Assembly: GCA_034368805.1 (NCBI GenBank)
Contig: JAXMLJ010000038.1
Coordinates: 1-14,394, forward strand
Direction: 5' to 3'
DNA: 14,394 nucleotides
Origin: UBA2272 sp034368805
GTDB taxonomy: Bacteria > Actinomycetota > Coriobacteriia > Anaerosomatales > Anaerosomataceae
Positions 13,271-14,394 of the stretch are shown in pieces; position 1 is the stretch's first letter, and the number at the start of each line of letters is the position of its first letter. The translations under genes and the position numbers were made by a program. The notes beneath the pieces were generated by a model. It made no database searches, was not told the DNA's origin, and was given only the letters and a program-made list of their open reading frames with translations.

Positions 13271-14394
13271 ATGGCACACGTCCGCTCGCTCTTCTTCGAC
13301 GGCCCCCTGGCCGACGTCGAGAACAAGGCGCTCAAGGCCGCCGAACTCGGTAGGCCGTCCGACGTCATCTGGAACATCACCAACCGCTGCAACCTGCTGT
13401 GCGACCACTGCTACATGGCTGCCGACGGTCACGCGCTCCCCGACCAGCTCTCCGACGAGGAGACCATCGACCTCGTGCGCCGCATGGGCGAGGCCGGCGT
13501 GCCGGTGGTCTTCCTCTCGGGCGGCGAGCCGATGATGCGCCCTAACTTCTGGGAGATCCTCGCCGAGGTGAACGCCCAGGGCGTGCGCCCCACGATCTCC
13601 ACCAACTGCACGTTCATCGACGAGGCCGCCGCCCGGCGTCTCAAGGAGTACGGCGTGCGCTGGATCGCCACCTCCATGTACGGCCCGGCCGAGTTCCACG
13701 ACGCGATGGTGGGCGTGCCCGGCACGCACGCACGCGTGGTCACGGCCATCAAGGCGCTTCGTGCCGAGGGCGTGGGCGTCGTGCTCAAGACGGCACTGTC
13801 CGTGGATACGTGGCCGTACATCTTCGACATCATCCAGATGGCAAAGGACCTCGACTGCGGCCTCGTCTACATCTGCGACCTCATCACCGCCGGCCGCAGC
13901 GAAGGCGAGGACGACTCGCGCGTCACGGTTGAGCAGTGGCGCGAGCTCGCGGACTTCGTGGTAAGCGACATGCTCGACCCTGACGTGAAGCTCGAGTACG
14001 ACATCGGCGCGATCCCCTCGGTCATCCCCTACATCGCCGAGCGGTTCATCGAGCGCGGCGTGGACGTCTCCAAGGGCCTGGAGCGCCTCAAGATCATGAG
14101 CGCCTGCCCGGTGGGCAAGGGCCACATGAACATCAACTCGGAGGGCGGCATCATGCCCTGCCAGTTCGCGCAGGACTGGGTGGTGGGCAACATCCGTGAG
14201 ATGAGCCTCGCCGAGGCCACGGCCGCGCTGTACGCGATCGACCTGGAGGAGTCCACGGGCATCTGCGCGCCGGAGAACTGCGAGTACTCGCGCATCTGCC
14301 GTGGCTGCCGCGCCAAGGCGTGGCAGCGCGAGGGCGACTACATGGCCGAGGACCTCACGTGCATCCTGCACCCCGAGCGCGCGCGCACGATCCC
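13271..14394 (+). CDS. Radical SAM/SPASM protein, NirJ/AhbD-like, 3' partial
   Basis: At least 374 residues are visible; the frame runs off the window end. The radical SAM core carries the [4Fe-4S] motif CNLLCDHCY (C40, C44, C47), followed by the SAM-binding SGGEPMMRP and STNCTF strands. The C-terminal part has the auxiliary-cluster cysteines of a SPASM-like domain: C279, C297, then C332, C337, C343, C346 and C364. The WNITNRCNLLCDHCY context and overall layout are closest to the NirJ/AhbC/AhbD/PqqE group, which modify tetrapyrroles or peptides. No haem-pathway or peptide-precursor gene is visible here, so the substrate is open. The ATG at 13271 has AGGAGG at 13257-13262. The long minus-strand frame opposite it is a shadow. 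Confidence 0.9.
   Translation, partial: MAHVRSLFFDGPLADVENKALKAAELGRPSDVIWNITNRCNLLCDHCYMAADGHALPDQLSDEETIDLVRRMGEAGVPVVFLSGGEPMMRPNFWEILAEVNAQGVRPTISTNCTFIDEAAARRLKEYGVRWIATSMYGPAEFHDAMVGVPGTHARVVTAIKALRAEGVGVVLKTALSVDTWPYIFDIIQMAKDLDCGLVYICDLITAGRSEGEDDSRVTVEQWRELADFVVSDMLDPDVKLEYDIGAIPSVIPYIAERFIERGVDVSKGLERLKIMSACPVGKGHMNINSEGGIMPCQFAQDWVVGNIREMSLAEATAALYAIDLEESTGICAPENCEYSRICRGCRAKAWQREGDYMAEDLTCILHPERARTI

Noticed and set aside
12491..14371. A 626-codon open frame on the minus strand, suggesting one large protein
   Set aside because: Only the last 212 codons (from 13129) look like protein, with a signal peptide and an SD. The upstream part is His/Asp/Arg-rich shadow sequence antisense to the radical SAM gene.

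Overview
The window is high-GC bacterial DNA with tightly packed genes, strong Shine-Dalgarno (SD) sequences, GTG starts and several 4-bp stop/start overlaps. An anaerobic or facultative actinobacterium of Coriobacteriia type is my best guess. It rests on overall style plus an ArsM, a Cys-rich SpoVT/AbrB protein resembling HgcAB-associated proteins, and a NirJ/AhbD-like radical SAM enzyme. No rRNA or tRNA gene is present to settle it. The window is mostly ordinary chromosome; I found no CRISPR array, insertion sequence or phage module.

Layout. (1) 1-2380 (+): an operon of a MacB-type ABC permease (5' end cut off), its ATPase, a TetR regulator and a short TspO-like protein. The last three are joined by 4-bp overlaps, suggesting a drug or porphyrin/lipid exporter with its own regulator. 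(2) 2394-3605 (+): a small arsenic unit with a TTGACA promoter carrying a perfect 7-7-7 inverted repeat, then the Cys-rich SpoVT/AbrB protein and an arsenite S-adenosylmethionine methyltransferase (ArsM). (3) 3630-5670 (-): a Dabb-domain protein followed by a KefB/C-like CPA2 cation:proton antiporter with an RCK (TrkA-N) domain. (4) 5878-7533 (+): a SulP anion transporter with a STAS domain, convergent with a YhbS-like GNAT acetyltransferase (7547-8080, -).

(5) 8081-8677: about 600 bp with no convincing gene. It holds two strong hairpins and a 15-nt match to the 3' end of 16S rRNA, which on the minus strand is a perfect extended SD in front of a possible 22-codon ORF. (6) 8678-10486 (-): the translational GTPase BipA/TypA. 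(7) 10732-11688 (+): a TetR regulator and a small three-helix membrane protein. The same 26-bp operator architecture (GGAAAC-N14-GTTTCC) precedes each, so this looks like a self-contained two-gene regulon. The membrane-protein frame has an in-frame TAG 15 codons after its best start. (8) 11698-12397 (-): an AbrB-type antitoxin and PIN-domain toxin, overlapping by 20 bp, with a promoter-region repeat. (9) 12491-13129 (-): a secreted lipoprotein with one Ig-like (Big-1-type) domain. It is divergent from (10) 13271 to the window end (+): a radical SAM/SPASM enzyme cut off at its 3' end.

The most interesting items are the TetR/small-membrane-protein regulon with the amber codon, the arsenic unit with its Cys-rich transcription-factor-like protein, and the structured 8081-8677 gap. 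None amounts to a clearly new system from sequence alone.
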